From Bacteroidota bacterium (lineage in GTDB: Bacteria > Bacteroidota > Bacteroidia > Bacteroidales > F082): DNA of 64,000 nucleotides. Positions 46,276-56,946 of the stretch are shown in pieces. The position numbers were made by a program, and so were the translations under genes. The stretch covers positions 186,001 through 250,000 of the forward strand of contig JAHJTC010000006.1 of the NCBI GenBank assembly GCA_018830105.1, read 5' to 3'. Within the stretch, counting starts at the first letter, position 1. Every line of letters starts with the position of its first letter. The notes under the pieces are model-generated. The model saw nothing but the letters and a program-made list of their open reading frames with translations, had not been told where the DNA came from and searched no databases.

Positions 46276-49200
46276 TTATTTATAGTTGAGGTTAGCATTT
46301 AATAGTCTTTCTGTTTCTTCCACAGAAAATCCCTTACGTCGGCTGTAGTCTTCAATTTGATCCTGACTGATTTTGCCCACGTTAAAATATTGTGATTCGG
46401 GATGTGCGAAATAGAATCCGCTTACCGCAGCTGCCGGATACATCGCGAAGTTTTCGGTGAGCTCTACGCCTGTATATTGCTCAGCCTGAAGCAGATCGAA
46501 AAGGACTCTTTTTTCTGAATGTTCGGGACAGGCCGGATATCCGGGCGCAGGCCTTATGCCTTGATAGTTTTCTTTGAGCATATCGGCGAGGGTGATATTT
46601 TCATCATTTTTATAAGCCCAAATTTCTTTTCGCACCTTTACGTGTATATACTCTGCTAGCGCTTCGGCGAGCCTGTCGGCCATCACTTTGGCCATGATGG
46701 CGTTATAATCGTCGAGCTGGTCTTCGTAAAATTTTACCATCTCGGGGGTGCCGTGGCCTGCCGTAACAACAAATCCACCCAAATAATCTGCGATGCCGCT
46801 TTCCTTTGGTGCAATGAAATCGCTAAGGCAGAGGTTAGGAAAATCTTTTTCCTTTTGCTGCTCATTGCGCAAAAACTCAAAACGTGCCAATACCTCGCCG
46901 GGTTTTTCCGGATGATACACTTCAACGCTGTCGCCTATTGAATTGGCCGGATAAAGTCCCACCACAGCTTTGGCAGTTAGCAACTTATTGTTTTTGATAT
47001 GCTCCAGCATCTCCAGGGCGTCATCATATAGTTTTTTGGCTTCCGTGCCTTTTAGCGGATCGTCGAAAATTTGCGGGAACTTACCATTCAATCGCCACGA
47101 ATGAAAAAAGAAGGTCCAATCGATATAGGGCACAAGCAATTCAAGGTCGATATCGTCCAAAACTGTGATTCCAGATTTTTTCGGAGCCGTTATTTTCTCT
47201 GCAGAAAATTCAGCTTTAAATCGGTTTTTTCGTGCTTCTTCAAGGCTGACATACACATCTTTCGACTGCGAGTTGCGGTATTTGTTTCTGAGTGTTTCGT
47301 ACCGATCATTAATTTGGTCTCGGTACAAGCTTGTTTTTTCGGCAGTTGCCAGCAAACCGGCAATTGCATGCGTAACTTTTGAGGCATCGCGCACATGCAC
47401 TACGGGCTGACTATATGATGGCGCTATCTTAACAGCGGTGTGCACTTCAGAGGTGGTAGCTCCACCAATTAATAAAGGAATAGTCATTTTTCTGCGATCC
47501 ATTTCCGCCGCTACATGCACCATTTCTTCAAGTGAAGGGGTTATCAAACCACTCAATCCAATGATATCTACCTGCTCCTCCAGGGCTGTCTGCAAGATTT
47601 TTTCGGTCGGAACCATAACGCCTAAATCAATCACTTCGAAATTGTTACATCCCAAAACGATTCCTACAATGTTTTTGCCGATATCATGAACGTCGCCTTT
47701 CACGGTTGCCAGCAGCACTTTTCCTGCTGAGCTTGATTCGCCCAAGATTTTTTCTGCTTCAATATAGGGCAGGAGTACTGCTACCGCTTTTTTCATAACG
47801 CGGGCACTTTTCACCACCTGTGGAAGGAACATTTTTCCGCTTCCGAAAAGGTCTCCAACAATGTTCATCCCTTCCATCAGTGGCCCTTCGATCACATCAA
47901 GGGCGCGCGTGAAATTTGTGCGAATAGCCAGGGTATCTTCTTCGATATGTTCTGTAAGGCCTTTTACCAGCGCGTGTTTCAGCCTTTCATGTAGCGAAAG
48001 TTCGCGCCAGGCATCAACTTTTTCAGCTTTAGGCCCGGTGCTTTTTATGTTCTCGGCATACGACAGCAGTCTTTCAGTGGCATCTTTGCGCTTATTGAGC
48101 ACCAAATCTTCGGTAAGTTGCAGAAGTTCAGGATGAACCTCATCATAAATTTGCAGCAATGCCGGGTTCACAATGCCCATATCCATTCCGGCCTTGATAG
48201 CATGATACAAAAACACGGCATGAATTGCTTCCCGAACGGTGTCGTTTCCCCTAAAGGAAAAGGACAAATTGCTCACACCGCCGCTAATTTTTGCGTTAGG
48301 CAGATTTTCCTTGATCCAGCGTGTAGCATTGATATAATCAACTGCGTAATTATTGTGCTCTTCAATGCCAGTGCCAATAGCTAAAATATTGGGATCGAAA
48401 ATAATATCCGTTGACGGAAAACCAACTTCCTGTGTTAGCAAGCGGTAGGCGCGCTGGCAGATACTTATTTTACGCTCTAAACTGGCAGCCTGACCTTCTT
48501 CGTCAAAAGCCATAACAACCGCTGCAGCTCCGTATTGCTTGATTCTTTTCGCCTGCTGTTTAAACTGTTCTTCACCTTCTTTCAGGCTGATGGAGTTCAC
48601 GATAGTTTTTCCCTGAACGCATTTTAGGCCTGCTTCCAACACTTCCCAGCGCGATGAGTCGATCATAATGGGCAAGCGGGCAATATCAGGATCGGCCATC
48701 ACAAGGTTAAGGAAAGTGACCATTTCTGTTTTAGCATCAAGCAGGCCATCATCCATATTAACATCCAGAATTTGTGCTCCGCCTTCTACCTGATGCCGCG
48801 CTATGCTGAGTGCTTCTTCATATTTTTTCTCACGAATAAGCCTTGCAAAACGCTTTGAGCCACTTACATTGGTGCGTTCGCCAATATTGACAAAATTTTG
48901 CTGACGGCTAACTTTCAACACCTCAAGGCCTGTAAAAACAGTTTCTGTATTTGATTCGGGAACAAGCCTTGCAGTGGCTTTTGCTGCAATTTGAGCAAAG
49001 GCTTGAATGTGTTTTGGTGTTGTGCCACAGCATCCTCCAATAATATTTACAAAACCGTGACTTACAAAATCGTGCATATGACCTGCCATAATCTGCGGAC
49101 TTTCGTCGTATTCGCCAAACTGGTTTGGTAGTCCGGCATTTGGATAGGCGCTTACAGGAAGGTCAGCTTTTCTGGCAAGTTCTTCAATATAAGGGCGCAT

Positions 49201-49959
49201 TTCTGCAGCGCCAAGTGCACAGTTGAGTCCAATACTGATTAAGTCAATATGTTTTACTGATTGCATAAAGGCCTCCACTGTTTGTCCGGAAAGGGTGCGG
49301 CCACTGGCATCTGTTATCGTGCCCGAAACCATAACACCCAGCTTCTGATTAAGTTTTTCCTGAAGCTGTTCGATGGCAAATAGTGCAGCTTTGGCATTGA
49401 GTGTGTCGAAAATTGTTTCGACCAAAAGGAAATCTGCACCGCCTGCAATCAAGGCTTCGGCCTGTTCAGCATAAATTTCGACAAGCTGATCGAAGCTTAC
49501 AGCGCGATAACCGGGGTCGTTTACATCGGGCGACATGGAAGCCGTTTTATTGGTAGGTCCCAAAGCACCAGCCACAAATCTTGGCTTTTCAGGATTTTTT
49601 GCTGTAAACGCATCAGCAGCCCGTCGTGCAAGTTGAGCCGATGCGTAATTCATTTCCCAAACTGCTTTTTCCAGACCATAGTCAGCCTGCGAAATGCGGT
49701 TGGCATTAAAAGTATTGGTTTCGATAATGTCGGAGCCGGATTCCAGATAGTCACAGTGTATTTGATGGATAAGCCCGGGCTTTGTGATCGAAAGCAGATC
49801 GTTGTTTCCGAAAAGGGGATGGCTGTGGCTTGCAAATTGTTCGCCTGTGTAATCTGATTCCTGGAGCTTTTGCTCCTGGATCATAGTGCCCATTGCTCCG
49901 TCAAGTACCACAACTTTTGTGCGGATGAGTTCTTTGAGTAGTTCAGTTTTGCTGCGCAT
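46276..49959 (-). CDS. metH: cobalamin-dependent methionine synthase
   Basis: 1227 residues, the full modular enzyme. Order: homocysteine-binding barrel (zinc Cys in [12 protein letters not shown] near residue 310), folate-binding barrel (about 345-625; [15 protein letters not shown]), cobalamin-binding cap and Rossmann domains ([13 protein letters not shown], whose His is the lower cobalt ligand; about 645-890), and the SAM-dependent reactivation domain (about 900-1227; [17 protein letters not shown]). Regenerates methionine from homocysteine using 5-methyl-THF. A 23-codon frame ends 7 bases upstream. Confidence 0.96.
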   Translation of the reverse strand: MRSKTELLKELIRTKVVVLDGAMGTMIQEQKLQESDYTGEQFASHSHPLFGNNDLLSITKPGLIHQIHCDYLESGSDIIETNTFNANRISQADYGLEKAVWEMNYASAQLARRAADAFTAKNPEKPRFVAGALGPTNKTASMSPDVNDPGYRAVSFDQLVEIYAEQAEALIAGGADFLLVETIFDTLNAKAALFAIEQLQEKLNQKLGVMVSGTITDASGRTLSGQTVEAFMQSVKHIDLISIGLNCALGAAEMRPYIEELARKADLPVSAYPNAGLPNQFGEYDESPQIMAGHMHDFVSHGFVNIIGGCCGTTPKHIQAFAQIAAKATARLVPESNTETVFTGLEVLKVSRQQNFVNIGERTNVSGSKRFARLIREKKYEEALSIARHQVEGGAQILDVNMDDGLLDAKTEMVTFLNLVMADPDIARLPIMIDSSRWEVLEAGLKCVQGKTIVNSISLKEGEEQFKQQAKRIKQYGAAAVVMAFDEEGQAASLERKISICQRAYRLLTQEVGFPSTDIIFDPNILAIGTGIEEHNNYAVDYINATRWIKENLPNAKISGGVSNLSFSFRGNDTVREAIHAVFLYHAIKAGMDMGIVNPALLQIYDEVHPELLQLTEDLVLNKRKDATERLLSYAENIKSTGPKAEKVDAWRELSLHERLKHALVKGLTEHIEEDTLAIRTNFTRALDVIEGPLMEGMNIVGDLFGSGKMFLPQVVKSARVMKKAVAVLLPYIEAEKILGESSSAGKVLLATVKGDVHDIGKNIVGIVLGCNNFEVIDLGVMVPTEKILQTALEEQVDIIGLSGLITPSLEEMVHVAAEMDRRKMTIPLLIGGATTSEVHTAVKIAPSYSQPVVHVRDASKVTHAIAGLLATAEKTSLYRDQINDRYETLRNKYRNSQSKDVYVSLEEARKNRFKAEFSAEKITAPKKSGITVLDDIDLELLVPYIDWTFFFHSWRLNGKFPQIFDDPLKGTEAKKLYDDALEMLEHIKNNKLLTAKAVVGLYPANSIGDSVEVYHPEKPGEVLARFEFLRNEQQKEKDFPNLCLSDFIAPKESGIADYLGGFVVTAGHGTPEMVKFYEDQLDDYNAIMAKVMADRLAEALAEYIHVKVRKEIWAYKNDENITLADMLKENYQGIRPAPGYPACPEHSEKRVLFDLLQAEQYTGVELTENFAMYPAAAVSGFYFAHPESQYFNVGKISQDQIEDYSRRKGFSVEETERLLNANLNYK

Positions 49960-49966
49960 TGTGAAA

Positions 49967-50038
49967 TTATTTAACAGCTTCTGCCTGACTGAGTTTGTCA
50001 GTAATCATGTATAAATCGATTGAAACAGCTTGCTGCAT
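49967..50038 (-). CDS. candidate 23-residue leader peptide between SAM riboswitch and metH
   Basis: An ATG at 50038, about 18 bases after the riboswitch's 3' end, opens a 23-codon frame, [16 protein letters not shown] then SQAEAVK, closed by TAA at 49969-49967, 7 bases before the metH ATG. The frame is short enough to arise by chance. Its position, where the riboswitch would act on translation, and the tight spacing to metH make it worth reporting. No similarity is recognised. Confidence 0.3.
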   Translation of the reverse strand: MQQAVSIDLYMITDKLSQAEAVK

Positions 50039-50055
50039 GGGTTCGTTATTTTAAT

Positions 50056-50168
50056 TTATTATCACCTGGCCATTTTCCCGCCGGTTTAGGTATTAGCACC
50101 ACTCCCACGCCGGGAAGGTTGCTAGAGTTTCGCTGAGCCTAGTCTCTCCACTCTTCTTTATAAATCAA
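50056..50168 (-). promoter_or_regulatory. SAM-I (S-box) riboswitch upstream of metH-metF
   Basis: On the leftward strand the SAM-I landmarks appear in order: AAAGAAGAGTGGAGAGAC, a kink-turn-like GCGAAAC, TAGCAACC, then GGTGCTAATACC, and a closing GGTGATAATAAAT that can pair with the 5' TTTAT. It binds S-adenosylmethionine and should lower metH-metF expression when SAM is high. There is no clear terminator after it, so translational control is likely. Confidence 0.87.
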
Positions 50169-50368
50169 AAAACCCTTTGACTATTTTAGGTGGGTTTACT
50201 TGAAATACGTGGCGCAAAAATAGCATAAAAATTTCAAAAGAGCTTGCTATTTATAGCCAATCTAAATTACTATTTTTTAATTAATTTTTTAAATATCAGT
50301 AAATCAATCAAATAGAATGAAATATTCAGTTTTTTAGGAAGGTTGTTCCAACAAAGGCCTTCATTCGG

Positions 50369-50399
50369 TTGTTAAACTAACTAAAAACTGCTATTTTTG
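50369..50399 (+). promoter_or_regulatory. Bacteroidota-type promoter of ahcY
   Basis: TTG (50369-50371), 20 bases, TATTTTTG (50392-50399), an exact TTG-N20-TAnnTTTG match, 42 bases upstream of the ahcY ATG. Confidence 0.6.
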
Positions 50400-50441
50400 C
50401 AGCCCTTTTTATTGATCTAAAAATCTATTTATTAAAAAGTT

Positions 50442-51863
50442 ATGAATATTACCATGACAGAAAACGCTTACAAGATTGCTGACATCAAACTAGCATCCTG
50501 GGGACGAAAAGAAATTGAGATAGCCGAAAAAGAAATGCCGGGACTGATGTCGCTGCGTGAGAAATTTGGGAAAGAGAAACCGCTAAAAGGTGCGCGGGTT
50601 ACAGGTTCTCTGCACATGACCATACAAACTGCTGTATTGATCGAAACCCTTATAGAGCTTGGCGCTGATGTGCGCTGGGCCAGTTGTAATATTTTCTCCA
50701 CACAGGATCATGCCGCTGCTGCCATTGCCGAAACCGGCGTTCCTGTTTTTGCCTGGAAAGGTGAAACACTGGAAGAGTATTGGTGGAGCACAAAGCAGGC
50801 CTTAACTTTTGATGGTGCTAAAGGCCCCCATTTGATAGTGGATGATGGCGGTGATGCCACTTTGATGATTCACAAAGGTCTGGAAATTGAAAAAAACCCT
50901 GGCTTACTCAAAAACACATCCGGAAGCCTGGAAGAAAAGGCGCTGATGAAAATTTTGCAGGAAACGTACCTCGAAAATCCAAAACACTGGCATGCCGTTG
51001 TTGAAGAATGGAAAGGAGTTTCAGAAGAAACTACTACTGGTGTTCACCGGCTTTATCAAATGAAAGAAGCTGGAAAACTGTTGGTTCCTGCCATCAATGT
51101 GAATGACTCTGTTACCAAATCGAAATTTGACAACCTTTATGGCTGCCGCGAATCCTTAGCCGATGGCATCAAACGTGCAACCGATGTGATGCTGGCAGGA
51201 AAAGTGTGTGTGGTACTTGGTTATGGCGATGTTGGTAAAGGCTCGGCCAAATCGTTAAAAGCTTACGGTGCTCGCGTACTTGTTACCGAAATTGACCCGA
51301 TTTGTGCGCTACAGGCCGCCATGGAAGGCTTTGAAGTTACTACCATTGACGAAGCCTTGAAAATTGGTAATATTTATGTTACTACCACAGGCAACAAGGA
51401 TGTGATTACCCTGGATCATATGCGTCAAATGAAAGATCAGAGCATTGTTTGCAATATTGGTCATTTCGATAATGAAATACAGGTTGACAGCTTGAACGAA
51501 GCTAAGGATATTGAGCGTATCAACATCAAGCCACAGGTAGATAAATATGTAATGCCTGCCGGAAATGCCATCTTCCTGCTTGCCGAAGGCCGTTTGGTAA
51601 ATTTGGGTTGTGCAACAGGTCATCCGAGCTTTGTGATGAGTAACTCATTTACCAATCAAACCCTGGCACAAATTGATTTATGGAAAAACAAGGATAAATA
51701 TGAAATCGATGTTTATCGCTTACCAAAACACCTTGATGAAGAGGTAGCACGCCTGCATCTGGCACAAATTGGCGTAAAGCTTTCAAAGCTCACGAATGAA
51801 CAGGCTGATTATCTTGGTGTTCCGGTTGAAGGACCTTATAAACCAGATCATTACAGGTATTAA
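50442..51863 (+). CDS. ahcY: adenosylhomocysteinase
   Basis: Splits S-adenosylhomocysteine to homocysteine and adenosine, completing the methyl cycle with MetH and MetF. 473 residues, the long bacterial form. The NAD-binding motif is [13 protein letters not shown]; substrate residues lie in [15 protein letters not shown] and TGVHRLYQM, and the tail ends [10 protein letters not shown] as usual. An ATG at 50454 is an alternative start four codons in. Divergent from metH-metF and not under the SAM riboswitch. Confidence 0.96.
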   Translation: MNITMTENAYKIADIKLASWGRKEIEIAEKEMPGLMSLREKFGKEKPLKGARVTGSLHMTIQTAVLIETLIELGADVRWASCNIFSTQDHAAAAIAETGVPVFAWKGETLEEYWWSTKQALTFDGAKGPHLIVDDGGDATLMIHKGLEIEKNPGLLKNTSGSLEEKALMKILQETYLENPKHWHAVVEEWKGVSEETTTGVHRLYQMKEAGKLLVPAINVNDSVTKSKFDNLYGCRESLADGIKRATDVMLAGKVCVVLGYGDVGKGSAKSLKAYGARVLVTEIDPICALQAAMEGFEVTTIDEALKIGNIYVTTTGNKDVITLDHMRQMKDQSIVCNIGHFDNEIQVDSLNEAKDIERINIKPQVDKYVMPAGNAIFLLAEGRLVNLGCATGHPSFVMSNSFTNQTLAQIDLWKNKDKYEIDVYRLPKHLDEEVARLHLAQIGVKLSKLTNEQADYLGVPVEGPYKPDHYRY

Positions 51864-51885
51864 AACTGATTTTTTAATTCTACAG

Positions 51886-51920
51886 AAAACACCTTTCGTT
51901 CAGTCGGAAGGTGTTTTTTT
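51886..51920 (+). terminator. rho-independent terminator after ahcY
   Basis: Arms AAAACACCTTTCG and CGGAAGGTGTTTT pair with one G-T wobble around a 6-base loop, followed by T residues. 22 bases past the ahcY stop. Confidence 0.88.
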
Positions 51921-51939
51921 TAATTCCTGCCTGTTTAAA

Positions 51940-52089
51940 ATGTCCGAAAGCGGCCTTGCTGCAAAAAGTGTAAATCGTTGGATACATGGTTATGCTGTGG
52001 GTAATACTTTTAACTGCCTTGATCCCGAACAGGCTAATCCCGAAACTGGAATTTACGAACTAAACACAAACTTTATGGACGCATGCTAA
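51940..52089 (+). CDS. small open frame or gene remnant after ahcY
   Basis: An ATG at 51940 opens a 49-codon frame beginning MSESGLAAKSVNRWIHGYAV and ending NTNFMDAC. It lies beyond the ahcY terminator and its last four bases overlap the 3' end of the convergent lipoprotein gene. Composition looks protein-like, but no family, signal peptide or promoter is seen. It could be a remnant of a larger gene, or chance. Confidence 0.25.
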   Translation: MSESGLAAKSVNRWIHGYAVGNTFNCLDPEQANPETGIYELNTNFMDAC

Positions 52090-52556
52090 TTAAATATTCT
52101 AAGCAATTGCCCATTAAAAGTGGTATTATATTGTATGAGCGGGAACTTGCCTTCGCCCTCAACAATGCCACCATTTAATAATAGGTAAGAAATTTCGTTG
52201 CATTCGTCGTAGGCAAAAGGAAAGTAATCGCCAACAATCAATCTCGTGCAGTTGCCATCTACGCAACAATTATTGGGTTCGTTGGGCGGTATGCGATCGT
52301 AGGCCAGAAATTCAGATAAATTATAACGGTAAACGATGATTCCCCTGCTCGGAGGTTCGGCAGTAAGATACATCCAACCTCCAACCGTATTTAATTCCTG
52401 ATAAAAGGTGCTGTTTGGATCAATTGTAATATTGATGTAAACATTTGGATTGTTTGGATTTATCTCTTCCTTGCGACAGCCCGAGAAGCTAAGAACAATC
52501 ACTGCCAATACCAAACCGGCAACATGCTGTATTTTTATCGAATTAAGTGTTTTCAC
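52086..52556 (-). CDS. lipoprotein with a degenerate Rieske-like fold
   Basis: A 156-residue lipoprotein, GTG start, lipid Cys27 (VLSFSGCRKEE). The mature part follows the pattern of Bacteroidota Rieske-like lipoproteins: VGGWMYLTAEPPSRGIIVYR, YNLSEFLAYDR, NCCVDGNCTRL, LLNGGIVEGEGKFPLIQY and a final FNGQLLRIFN. The family call is from pattern memory. No histidine remains in the mature domain, so the usual two-Cys two-His 2Fe-2S site cannot form. Function unknown. It converges on ahcY. Confidence 0.7.
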   Translation of the reverse strand: MKTLNSIKIQHVAGLVLAVIVLSFSGCRKEEINPNNPNVYINITIDPNSTFYQELNTVGGWMYLTAEPPSRGIIVYRYNLSEFLAYDRIPPNEPNNCCVDGNCTRLIVGDYFPFAYDECNEISYLLLNGGIVEGEGKFPLIQYNTTFNGQLLRIFN

Positions 52557-52738
52557 AAAGTTCCTTTCTTTTTCAGAAACGTTTTCTGGAAGGCAAAAGT
52601 ATGGGTAATTTATATTTTAGTGAATGAAGGTGCAATTTTTTGCCTGTTGGCATTGTGTCCTGACTTGATTTGTGCAATAAATACAAAGCATGCGCAAATT
52701 TTACGTAGGTTTGTTAGCTGAAAATTAGTGTACAGCCC

Positions 52739-52990
52739 ATGCGTAAAAACTGGATTTTCTTGTTGATAGTTGGGATGTTGTTGTCTGTTTTCTTTGCTTC
52801 GTGCAGCATGTTTAAACCTCGCGGAAAAAAGGCGGCAGATAAACTGGAAATGAAGCTTGCCCGGGAATCGGAAAAAGAATATGAGAAAGCCATTGAAGCA
52901 CATTTTAAGCAACAATCCAAGGCTACACAAAAGCTGATAAAAAAAATGAAGCGTAAAAACCGACAATGGAAAAAGGCACACAAAAGATAG
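52739..52990 (+). CDS. small basic lipoprotein
   Basis: An 83-residue protein with a lipoprotein signal (MRKNWIFLLIVGMLLSVFFASC, lipid Cys22, given by position) and a highly basic mature part rich in Lys and Arg (KKAADKLEMKLARESEKEY, LIKKMKRKNRQWKKAHKR). Probably helical and able to contact nucleic acid, peptidoglycan or lipopolysaccharide phosphates, but the function is unknown. A TAGGTTTG -7 box is at 52706-52713. The sensor kinase gene begins 38 bases downstream. Confidence 0.75.
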   Translation: MRKNWIFLLIVGMLLSVFFASCSMFKPRGKKAADKLEMKLARESEKEYEKAIEAHFKQQSKATQKLIKKMKRKNRQWKKAHKR

Positions 52991-53028
52991 AGCTGGTATT
53001 TGAGACATATCAGCAGTATTTTGGCTGT

Positions 53029-56000
53029 ATGCTTTCGCACAAGCGTTTGCTTTTAGTGTTGATTGTATTGTTTTCGATCATTGAGGTAAAAACACAAAAC
53101 GCGGAATCAACACTTTATTTTGATCGGATTCTTTCCGAAAATGTACGTATTGAAAAAGGCCTGAGTCAGAACACGGTGAATACGATGATTCAGGACAGTG
53201 ATGGCTTTATGTGGTTTGGCACCTGGGATGGCCTGAACCGATATGACGGATACGACTTTCTTATATTCAATAAGGAGCATGGTCTGACTAATGAAAATAT
53301 CAGGGCCATTTACCAGAAAAATGACACGCTATGGATTGGTACTGAAGAAGGGCTTAATTTGCTCGAAATGTCAACCAACAGGATTACCAATTTTTTAAGC
53401 GATGAGCATGACACCACAAGCTTGACAAACAACTGGATCAATCATATTTACGAAGATCACAACGGAACATTATGGATTAGCACAGCCAGTGGGTTGTCGT
53501 CCTATAAGCCAAAAACAAATACTTTCGGTCAGGTTTTTAGCCGCGATTATGGCAATCCGCTCCGAAGTAACCACATGAATATGGTGAAACAAGACAGCAG
53601 TAATAACTACTGGATTGCAACAAGTTATGGGTTGGTTTATTATGAAATTGATACCCAAAGCCTGACGCGGTATTTTCATATTGATGCGGATACTACCAGC
53701 TTACCCGACAATCATGTCAACAGCATTACCTTTGATATTTATAACAGATTGTGGGTGGGAACCCAAAGTGGTCTGGCACTTTTTGATTACGAAGAGAAAT
53801 CTTTTTCCAATATAAAACCCACCTCAGTACAAAATTTTGATCTTGTTGTGGAGGTAATGAGTTTGTTGGCTGATGGAGAAAGCGGCCTGTGGATTGGCAC
53901 AAATGGGCAAGGCTTGTTTTATATGGATTTCGAAACCGGTGTCCTAAACAATTACACCAATGAACCTAACAGATCCTATTCGCTGTCCGACAACAGAATA
54001 CACAGTATTTATAACGACTACAACGGCAATGTGTGGGTAGGTACTTTCAACGGCCTGAATATGTTGAACAAAGATGCGCCAAAGTTCAGAACTTACCGGC
54101 ATAATCCGCACTATGAAAACAGTTTGTCCAATAATTCTGTTTGGGCATTTCTGGAAGTGGAGCCCGGCGTATTCTGGATTGGTACAGATGCTGGTATTTC
54201 CATTTTTAATAAGAAAAAGAACACCTATTCGGTTATCAAAGCTGATTCGAAAAAGGAAAACAGCCTTGTGGGTAATTTGGTGCGCAGCCTTTATATGAGC
54301 GACGAAGGCATGATATGGATTGGAACCAGAAACAAGGGGCTGAGTGCTTATAATCCGACTACCCGACGATTTACAAACTATAAAGCAGACCCGAAAGTGC
54401 CCGGCACCTTGCCTCATGATTATATAACAGATATAGAGCAAGATGCACATGGCCGATTATGGGTTTCTACTGATAATGGTTTTGGAGTGCTTGAGCAGGA
54501 AACGGGCTTTTTTATAAACTTTAGCGATAAAGTGAGTAGCCTTAGCCATCGTGTTTATGATGTTTTTCTTGATTCAAAGAAGCGACTATGGCTGGCCTCG
54601 GCGCATGGACTTTTGCAGTATAATTATGAAACCGATTCCTTTATATCATATCTTATTCCTGAAGAAATGCTTTTGCAGGACGAATTGCTGACCAATAAGT
54701 TTTTCTCCATAACAGAGGATCAAAAGGGGTTATTTTGGATTGGAACACGGGGAGGAGGTTTGGCGCAATTTGATCCTGAAGCAGCAATTTTTAAAGTATA
54801 TACCGAGAAAGACGGACTTGCGAACAATATTACCTACAAAGCCCTGCAAGATGCTAATGGAATCTTTTGGATTACTACAAACTGGGGGCTTTCACGCTTT
54901 AACCCCGATGAAATCAGTTTCTCAAATTATGATGTTACAGACCGCATACAAAGCAATGAATTCAATTTGAATGCGGCTATCATTTCAAGTGATGGCGAAA
55001 TTTTTATTGGCGGAATGAACGGATTCAACGCCTTTTATCCTGAAGATATTGTTATAAATACCGTTCCTCCTCCTGTTAGGATTACCGCATTTAAAAAGTT
55101 CAACGAGCTTCAGTTACGCAATTTGAGAGATGGTGATACACTTTTTTTAAAGTATGACGATAACTACTTCGCTTTTGAATTTGCTGCCTTGGATTTTACG
55201 AACCCACAAAAAAATAAATACCGATATATACTCGAAAACTACAATAATTCGTGGATCGACCGCAATGCTAATCAGCGGTTTGCCGAGTATGCCCAGGTTA
55301 GTCCCGGAACCTATCGTTTCCACCTGATAGCCTCTAATAGCGATGGTTATTGGAATACAAAAGGAACCAGCCTGATGATTATAATCGAGCCGGCCTGGTT
55401 CGATACTTGGTGGTTTCGCGGAGCCATAGCACTGTTGATTGTTTTTATGGTTTATAGCTTGATTTTTATCCGCATGCGCAACATCAGACGCAAGCATGAG
55501 GTGGAAAAAAAATACCTGGCTTTCGAAAAGAAAATGTATCAGCTTGAGCAGAAAGCACTTCAGCTTCAGATGAATCCACATTTTTTATTCAACTCGCTCA
55601 ACAGCATTCAAAGTTTTGTGGTAAACAATGATATTGACAACGCGATTCATTATTTGTCCAAGTTTTCACAATTGATGCGCCGCACGCTCAGCAATTCGCG
55701 CGAAAGTTCTATTTCGCTGCGTGATGAATTGCAGGCATTGAAGCTTTATATTGAGATAGAAAGTCTGAGGTTTCATGGTAAGTTCAGCTATGATATCGCA
55801 GTAGATCCGGAGATTGATGACGGCTTTTTAGAGATTCCGCCAATGATACTTCAGCCTTATGTTGAAAACGCAATTGTTCATGGCTTAATGCATAGTGCAC
55901 AAAAAGGACATCTAAAAATTGAGCTTAGTATTCAGGACGACAGCTTATTATGTGTAATTGAAGATGATGGTATTGGCCGCAAGCGTGCTGCCGAAATACG

Positions 56001-56175
56001 AAAGGAATCGGGCATAGAGCGTAAATCGCGCGGGATGATTATTACAAAAGAACGCCTGGATATCCTCAATCAATACACACAAGATATCTACACCGTAAAT
56101 GTGATTGACATTGTTGACGAAAACGACAAGGCAAAAGGTACCAGAGTCGAAATCCGAATCAATTATAAAGAGTAA
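53029..56175 (+). CDS. double-propeller LytS-type sensor histidine kinase
   Basis: 1048 residues from ATG 53029, which gives a clean signal peptide (MLSHKRLLLVLIVLFSIIEV); an earlier ATG at 52966 overlaps the lipoprotein gene. About fourteen two-component-regulator-propeller repeats (FGTWDGLNRYDG, WIGTEEGLNLLE, WVGTQSGLALFD and so on to FIGGMNGFNAF) form two seven-bladed propellers. A Y_Y_Y domain (YAQVSPGTYRFHLIASNSDG), a membrane segment (about residue 810), a coiled linker and a LytS-type kinase domain follow (His in QMNPHFLFNSLNS; ATP lid DDGIGRKRA). The next gene is its LytTR regulator. Confidence 0.93.
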   Translation: MLSHKRLLLVLIVLFSIIEVKTQNAESTLYFDRILSENVRIEKGLSQNTVNTMIQDSDGFMWFGTWDGLNRYDGYDFLIFNKEHGLTNENIRAIYQKNDTLWIGTEEGLNLLEMSTNRITNFLSDEHDTTSLTNNWINHIYEDHNGTLWISTASGLSSYKPKTNTFGQVFSRDYGNPLRSNHMNMVKQDSSNNYWIATSYGLVYYEIDTQSLTRYFHIDADTTSLPDNHVNSITFDIYNRLWVGTQSGLALFDYEEKSFSNIKPTSVQNFDLVVEVMSLLADGESGLWIGTNGQGLFYMDFETGVLNNYTNEPNRSYSLSDNRIHSIYNDYNGNVWVGTFNGLNMLNKDAPKFRTYRHNPHYENSLSNNSVWAFLEVEPGVFWIGTDAGISIFNKKKNTYSVIKADSKKENSLVGNLVRSLYMSDEGMIWIGTRNKGLSAYNPTTRRFTNYKADPKVPGTLPHDYITDIEQDAHGRLWVSTDNGFGVLEQETGFFINFSDKVSSLSHRVYDVFLDSKKRLWLASAHGLLQYNYETDSFISYLIPEEMLLQDELLTNKFFSITEDQKGLFWIGTRGGGLAQFDPEAAIFKVYTEKDGLANNITYKALQDANGIFWITTNWGLSRFNPDEISFSNYDVTDRIQSNEFNLNAAIISSDGEIFIGGMNGFNAFYPEDIVINTVPPPVRITAFKKFNELQLRNLRDGDTLFLKYDDNYFAFEFAALDFTNPQKNKYRYILENYNNSWIDRNANQRFAEYAQVSPGTYRFHLIASNSDGYWNTKGTSLMIIIEPAWFDTWWFRGAIALLIVFMVYSLIFIRMRNIRRKHEVEKKYLAFEKKMYQLEQKALQLQMNPHFLFNSLNSIQSFVVNNDIDNAIHYLSKFSQLMRRTLSNSRESSISLRDELQALKLYIEIESLRFHGKFSYDIAVDPEIDDGFLEIPPMILQPYVENAIVHGLMHSAQKGHLKIELSIQDDSLLCVIEDDGIGRKRAAEIRKESGIERKSRGMIITKERLDILNQYTQDIYTVNVIDIVDENDKAKGTRVEIRINYKE

Positions 56176-56199
56176 TTTTGACAGCTTAAAAATAAAAAT

Positions 56200-56946
56200 A
56201 TGATCAGATGTGTAATCGTTGAGGACGAACCCAAATCGCGGGAAACCCTGAACGGGCTATTGAAGCGGTTTTGTGACGATGTAATGATAGTTGCTGAGGC
56301 AGGAGGGGTCGAGGCCGGAAGACAAGCTATTCTGGAACATCATCCTGACCTTGTTTTTCTCGATATTGAAATGCCTGATGGAAGTGGGTTTCGGCTGCTT
56401 GAGCGCCTTAAAGATGTGAATTTTGAAGTTGTATTTACAACCGCTTTTGAGCAGTTTGCTATCAAAGCTATCCGCTATGCCGCGCTTGATTATTTGCTAA
56501 AACCTATTGTGCCCGAAGAACTTGTTGCAGCCGTTAATAAGGTAAGGGGTATCAAAGAAAAAAAATCTAATCAAAAACAGATAGAGGTTCTGATGAGTAA
56601 CCTCAACCCGGATGCCCTTGAATCGAAAAAAATTGTGCTCTCAACCTCAGAAAAAATTCATGTAGTTGAAATGGATAATATCATCCGTTGCGAATCGGAT
56701 AACTATTATACCCATTTCTACTTTAAAGACGGCGGTCATTTGCTCATCAGCAAAACGCTAAAAGATGTGGAGAGTTTGCTGCAGGAAGGAAATTTTATCC
56801 GGCCACATAAATCACACCTTATTAACACGCGATATATCCGTAATTTTAACCGCGAGCAGGTAGCTATTACGCTTTCTGATGGGAGTTTAATTCCTGTTTC
56901 GAGGCGTAAGAAGGAAAAAATACTAGAATTTATTAACCAATTATAA
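56200..56946 (+). CDS. LytTR-family response regulator
   Basis: 248 residues. Receiver domain with Glu8/Asp9 (VIVEDEPKS), phosphoacceptor Asp55 (LVFLDIEMPDGSG) and Lys of LLKPI; then a C-terminal LytTR DNA-binding domain (ILSTSEKIHVVEMDNIIRCE in parts, FIRPHKSHLINTRYI, LIPVSRRKKEKIL). It follows the propeller kinase by 24 bases, and the two form a complete signalling pair. The TonB-dependent receptor gene downstream is a possible target, by position only. Confidence 0.93.
   Translation: MIRCVIVEDEPKSRETLNGLLKRFCDDVMIVAEAGGVEAGRQAILEHHPDLVFLDIEMPDGSGFRLLERLKDVNFEVVFTTAFEQFAIKAIRYAALDYLLKPIVPEELVAAVNKVRGIKEKKSNQKQIEVLMSNLNPDALESKKIVLSTSEKIHVVEMDNIIRCESDNYYTHFYFKDGGHLLISKTLKDVESLLQEGNFIRPHKSHLINTRYIRNFNREQVAITLSDGSLIPVSRRKKEKILEFINQL

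Larger units (their letters stand above)
49960..50441. other. 482-base regulatory region between metH and ahcY
   Basis: From left to right it holds the short reading frame before metH (49967-50038), a leftward SAM-I riboswitch (about 50056-50168), an AT-rich stretch without features, and the rightward ahcY promoter (50369-50399). No tRNA or other RNA gene is evident. Confidence 0.8.

Noticed and set aside
51796..51939. Longer reading frame running from inside ahcY through its terminator
   Set aside because: The upstream part is a shadow of ahcY and of the terminator stem; only the part from ATG 51940 looks protein-like.
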